The notes beneath the pieces are model-generated. The model searched no databases. It was given only the letters and a program-made list of their open reading frames with translations, and was not told where the DNA came from. Below, one piece after another: positions 7,914-10,339 of a stretch of 10,339 bases of DNA. The translations under genes were made by a program, and so were the position numbers. Source of the stretch: Bacillota bacterium (GTDB taxonomy: Bacteria > Bacillota > Clostridia > Lachnospirales > Lachnospiraceae); NCBI GenBank assembly GCA_023411225.1, contig JAEYPA010000132.1, forward strand, positions 1-10,339. The letters are read 5' to 3'. Every line of letters starts with the position of its first letter. Within the stretch, counting starts at the first letter, position 1.

Positions 7914-7942
7914 TTGACAATACATGTATAATTGTATACAAT
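7914..7942 (+). promoter_or_regulatory. Sigma-A-type promoter for the DRE-TIM synthase gene
   Basis: A perfect -35 hexamer TTGACA (7914-7919), a 17-base spacer and a -10 hexamer TACAAT (7937-7942, five of six to consensus) predict transcription starting near 7949. The leader would be about 25 bases, with the ribosome-binding site AAGGAG at 7963-7968 and ATG at 7975. The leader is too short for a riboswitch or T-box, so control should act at the promoter itself. This is the only convincing promoter in the window. Confidence 0.8.
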
Positions 7943-7957
7943 AATACAAAAATTATT
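7920..7957 (+). promoter_or_regulatory. Overlapping inverted repeats across the promoter core (operator-like)
   Basis: Several symmetric elements overlap: ATACATGTAT (7920-7929, perfect palindrome), ATTGTATACAAT (7931-7942, perfect palindrome covering the -10), TGTATA-N4-TATACA (7925-7940), and AATAAT-N6-ATTATT (7940-7957) over the predicted start of transcription. The half-site TGTAT or its complement ATACA occurs five times between 7920 and 7948. The position would suit a repressor that blocks RNA polymerase. AT-rich promoters produce some palindromes by chance and the regulator is not identified; a GntR-type or LysR-type protein is conceivable. Confidence 0.45.
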
Positions 7958-7974
7958 TCAAAAAGGAGTACTCT

Positions 7975-9363
7975 ATGGAAAATCGAAAAGTTTATCTTAA
8001 TAATCAGAATAACCTGCTTCAATTAGAGGAGCATATTTATCCATTGGTAGATTGTGAAACACCTAATGTTTTTCGTAATCTATTTCCTTATAATGAAGTA
8101 CCTAAGATAGCATTTAATGATAGAATTGTTCCTCATAATATGCCAAAGGAGATTTGGATTACTGACACTACTTTCAGGGATGGGCAGCAGTCAAGAGCTC
8201 CATACAGTACAGAACAAATTGTTGCAATGTATGATATGTTACATAAGCTTGGAGGTCCAAAAGGATTAATTCGTCAAAGTGAATTCTTCCTTTACAGTAA
8301 AAAAGATCGTGATGCAGTAGAAAAATGTCTAGAAAGAGGATATAAGTTTCCAGAGGTTACTGCTTGGATTCGTGCCAATAAAAAGGATTTTGAGTTAGTG
8401 AAGAAATTTGGCTTAAAGGAAACTGGAATTCTAGTAAGCTGTTCAGATTATCATATCTTCTATAAGATGAAAATGACTAGGCGACAAGCAATGGAACATT
8501 ATTTAAGTGTTGTAAGAGATTGCTTGGAAACCGGAGTTGCTGCAAGATGTCATTTAGAGGATATTACGCGTTCTGACATTTATGGCTTTGTAATTCCATT
8601 TTGTTTAGAACTAATGAAGCTAAGTGAAGAATATAAGATTCCTGTTAAGATTCGTGCCTGTGACACAATGGGATATGGTGTAAACTTTCCAGGTGCAGTT
8701 ATCCCACGTTCTGTACAGGGTATCATCTATGGTTTGATGACACATGCGGGTGTTCCTTCTGAATTAATTGAATGGCACGGACATAATGATTTTTATAAAG
8801 CTGTCACAAACTCCACAACTGCATGGCTCTATGGCGCATGTGGGGTGAACTGTTCTTTGTTTGGCATTGGAGAAAGAACTGGCAATACACCACTGGAGGC
8901 AATGGTATTTGAGTATGCTCAGCTTAAAGGCACCTTAGATGGAATGGACACGACTGTGATTACAGAGTTGGCTGATTACTATGAGAATGAAATTGGATAT
9001 CGTGTACCAAGTAGAACTCCTTTTGTAGGACGTAGCTTTAATGTAACAAGAGCAGGTATCCATGCAGATGGGTTGTTAAAGAACGAAGAAATTTATAATA
9101 TATTTGATACGGAGAAATTTTTGAAACGTCCTGCATTGGTAGCTGTATCCAACACTTCCGGTCTCGCAGGAATAGCGCATTGGATTAATTGCTACTTCAA
9201 ACTCGAAGGAGAACAAAAAGTAGATAAAAACAGTGAATTGGTGTCGATGGTTAAGGAATGGGTAGACAAAGAGTACGAAGAAGGTCGTGTGACGGTAATT
9301 ACCGATGCTGAGCTATTGGAAGTCATAGATAATGCCTGCCAAGAACTTGGAATTGACCTATAA
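7975..9363 (+). CDS. DRE-TIM synthase, probable Re-citrate synthase (homocitrate/isopropylmalate synthase family)
   Basis: This probable cytoplasmic enzyme condenses acetyl-CoA with a 2-oxo acid, here most likely oxaloacetate to give citrate. Family signatures are all present in its 462 residues: T-T-F-R-D-G-Q-Q-S at 65-73 (catalytic R68, metal ligand D69; the usual RDGEQ glutamate is Q71), HLEDITRSD at 193-201, CDTMGYG at 229-235, metal-binding HGHND at 268-272, GIGERTGN at 297-304, and the subdomain histidine in AGIHADG at 360-366. The roughly 130-residue leucine-sensing domain of LeuA has no room here, which argues against ordinary isopropylmalate synthase. The N-terminal extension of about 55 residues and the overall length suit the Re-citrate-synthase group known from Clostridium kluyveri. 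The isocitrate dehydrogenase gene 99 bases downstream supports citrate as the product. Homocitrate or isopropylmalate synthesis remains possible, since substrate choice rests on few residues. The ATG follows AAGGAG (7963-7968) and its own strong promoter. Confidence 0.85.
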   Translation: MENRKVYLNNQNNLLQLEEHIYPLVDCETPNVFRNLFPYNEVPKIAFNDRIVPHNMPKEIWITDTTFRDGQQSRAPYSTEQIVAMYDMLHKLGGPKGLIRQSEFFLYSKKDRDAVEKCLERGYKFPEVTAWIRANKKDFELVKKFGLKETGILVSCSDYHIFYKMKMTRRQAMEHYLSVVRDCLETGVAARCHLEDITRSDIYGFVIPFCLELMKLSEEYKIPVKIRACDTMGYGVNFPGAVIPRSVQGIIYGLMTHAGVPSELIEWHGHNDFYKAVTNSTTAWLYGACGVNCSLFGIGERTGNTPLEAMVFEYAQLKGTLDGMDTTVITELADYYENEIGYRVPSRTPFVGRSFNVTRAGIHADGLLKNEEIYNIFDTEKFLKRPALVAVSNTSGLAGIAHWINCYFKLEGEQKVDKNSELVSMVKEWVDKEYEEGRVTVITDAELLEVIDNACQELGIDL

Positions 9364-9462
9364 GATAATGCAAAAAAAGGAAAGTAAGTATAGTCAGATT
9401 TTATTGCTTATGATACACTTGTGTAGAAAGAGAAAAATGTAAAAGATTTTGGAGGTAAAGAC

Positions 9463-10339
9463 ATGTATCAACAAGAGATTGAAGCAGCTAAGGAACAGTT
9501 TGGGAAGCTTTTGGAAAAACAGCTAAAAAGAGTAGAAGACATGAAAGCCCAAGGTGATTTCGTAGATTACAAGGCATTAGATAAGATTGTCATCGGTGTT
9601 TGTGGTGGTGATGGTATCGGTCCTGCGATTACTGGTCAGGCACAGCGTGTGTTAGAGTATCTTCTGAAAGACGAAGTTCAATCAGGTAAGGTTGAGTTTC
9701 GTGTGATTGATGGTTTAACAATCGAAAGGCGTGCTGCAGAGATGGCTGCAATTCCTACTGATGTATTGAAGGAATTAAAACAATGTGATGTTATTCTTAA
9801 GGGACCTACTACAACTCCAAGAAAAGGTGATGAATGGCCTAATGTAGAATCTGCCAATGTAGCAATGAGAAAAGAATTAGACCTATTTGCTAACGTACGT
9901 CCTGTAAGAATCCCTGAGCAGGGAATCGATTGGACCTTTTATAGAGAGAATACGGAAGGTGGTTATGCAGCAGGTAAGGATGGCGTTAATGTAACGGAAG
10001 ATTTAGGTATTGATTTTACCGTTGTTACAAGCCAGGGCTGTGAACGAATCATTACAGCAGCATTTGAGTTTGCAAAAGCAAATGGTAAGACCAGAGTTAC
10101 AGCTGTTACAAAGGCTAATATCATAAAGACTACAGATGGTAAATTCTTAGACACCTTCTATGGCATTGCTAAAAATTATCCAGATATTCAGGCTGACGAC
10201 TGGTACATAGATATTATGACCGCTAAGCTTGTAGATGAGAAGAGAAGAAAGGATTTCCAGGTAGTGGTATTACCTAACCTTTATGGAGATATTCTAACGG
10301 ATGAAGCAGCAGAATTCCAGGGAGGAGTTGGTACTGCAG
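9463..10339 (+). CDS. icd: Isocitrate dehydrogenase (isocitrate/isopropylmalate dehydrogenase family), cut by the window end
   Basis: The first 292 codons are visible and remain open at the window edge; family members usually run past 330 residues, so the C-terminus is missing. The enzyme oxidises and decarboxylates isocitrate to 2-oxoglutarate. By alignment to E. coli Icd, the isocitrate-recognition set is present: S130, N132 and R136 (S-x-N-V-A-x-R), R146, R161 and Y168 (RENTEGGYAAG), K217 and N219 (TKANIIK), and metal aspartates D250, D276 and D280 (NLYGDILTD). The serine and asparagine separate it from isopropylmalate and homoisocitrate dehydrogenases, which carry an L-x-x-L-R type motif there. 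The residues choosing NAD or NADP lie beyond the window. The start is set by GGAGGT (9451-9456), six bases before ATG. The 99-base gap after the synthase gene holds no convincing promoter or terminator, so the two are probably co-transcribed. Confidence 0.9.
   Translation, partial: MYQQEIEAAKEQFGKLLEKQLKRVEDMKAQGDFVDYKALDKIVIGVCGGDGIGPAITGQAQRVLEYLLKDEVQSGKVEFRVIDGLTIERRAAEMAAIPTDVLKELKQCDVILKGPTTTPRKGDEWPNVESANVAMRKELDLFANVRPVRIPEQGIDWTFYRENTEGGYAAGKDGVNVTEDLGIDFTVVTSQGCERIITAAFEFAKANGKTRVTAVTKANIIKTTDGKFLDTFYGIAKNYPDIQADDWYIDIMTAKLVDEKRRKDFQVVVLPNLYGDILTDEAAEFQGGVGTA

Noticed and set aside
7905..7919. CodY-like box (AATTTTC-x-G) just before the -35
   Set aside because: Only 9 of 15 positions match the palindromic CodY consensus and the right half-site is missing.
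9404..9432. Promoter between the synthase and isocitrate dehydrogenase genes (TTGCTT, or TATGAT as -10)
   Set aside because: No partner hexamer exists at 16-18 bases for either element, so co-transcription from the upstream promoter is simpler.
9963..10154. 63-codon open frame on the - strand, partly hydrophobic
   Set aside because: It lies opposite conserved isocitrate dehydrogenase sequence carrying the binding residues K217 and N219, so it is a shadow frame.

Overview
The window is AT-rich, strongly Shine-Dalgarno-driven DNA with every supported gene on the + strand. Gene style points to an anaerobic Gram-positive of the Clostridia, probably Lachnospiraceae: BspA-type leucine-rich repeats joined to Big_2 and Fn3 modules, very large Ig-repeat surface proteins, and a Re-citrate-synthase-like enzyme next to isocitrate dehydrogenase. 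The taxonomic placement is inference; no rRNA or other marker gene is present.

Left part (1-7874), a surface-protein locus. It opens with the last 75 codons of an unrecognised protein (1-228). An 85-base gap follows that contains a Shine-Dalgarno sequence with no clear start codon. Next is a 699-residue exported protein (314-2413) with a signal peptide, a BspA-like leucine-rich-repeat domain, two Big_2-like Ig domains and two fibronectin-III-like domains. After 31 bases, and behind a strong ribosome-binding site and a GTG start, comes a 1809-residue protein (2445-7874). It has an N-terminal hydrophobic export segment, about three divergent InlB B-repeat-like modules, about twelve Ig-like modules of 105-125 residues, one C-terminal membrane span and a short basic cytoplasmic tail. 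Neither protein has an LPxTG sorting signal. The spacing suggests the two are co-transcribed and shown together on the cell surface. Their ligand and role cannot be read from sequence.

Right part (7875-10339), a central-metabolism locus. A near-consensus sigma-A promoter (TTGACA, 17 bases, TACAAT), overlaid by several inverted repeats, drives a 462-residue DRE-TIM synthase of the Re-citrate/homocitrate/isopropylmalate synthase family (7975-9363). After 99 bases comes the first 292 codons of an isocitrate dehydrogenase (9463 to the window end) with the isocitrate-recognition residues in place. Together the two enzymes fit the oxidative branch from acetyl-CoA and oxaloacetate to 2-oxoglutarate (glutamate supply), with aconitase encoded elsewhere or outside the window.

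No RNA genes, insertion sequences, CRISPR arrays, attachment sites or clear intrinsic terminators were found, and no gene-free stretch exceeds about 100 bases. The least ordinary items are the unusually cysteine-rich giant Ig protein, with its two 8-base homopolymer runs, and the palindrome-packed promoter of the synthase gene.
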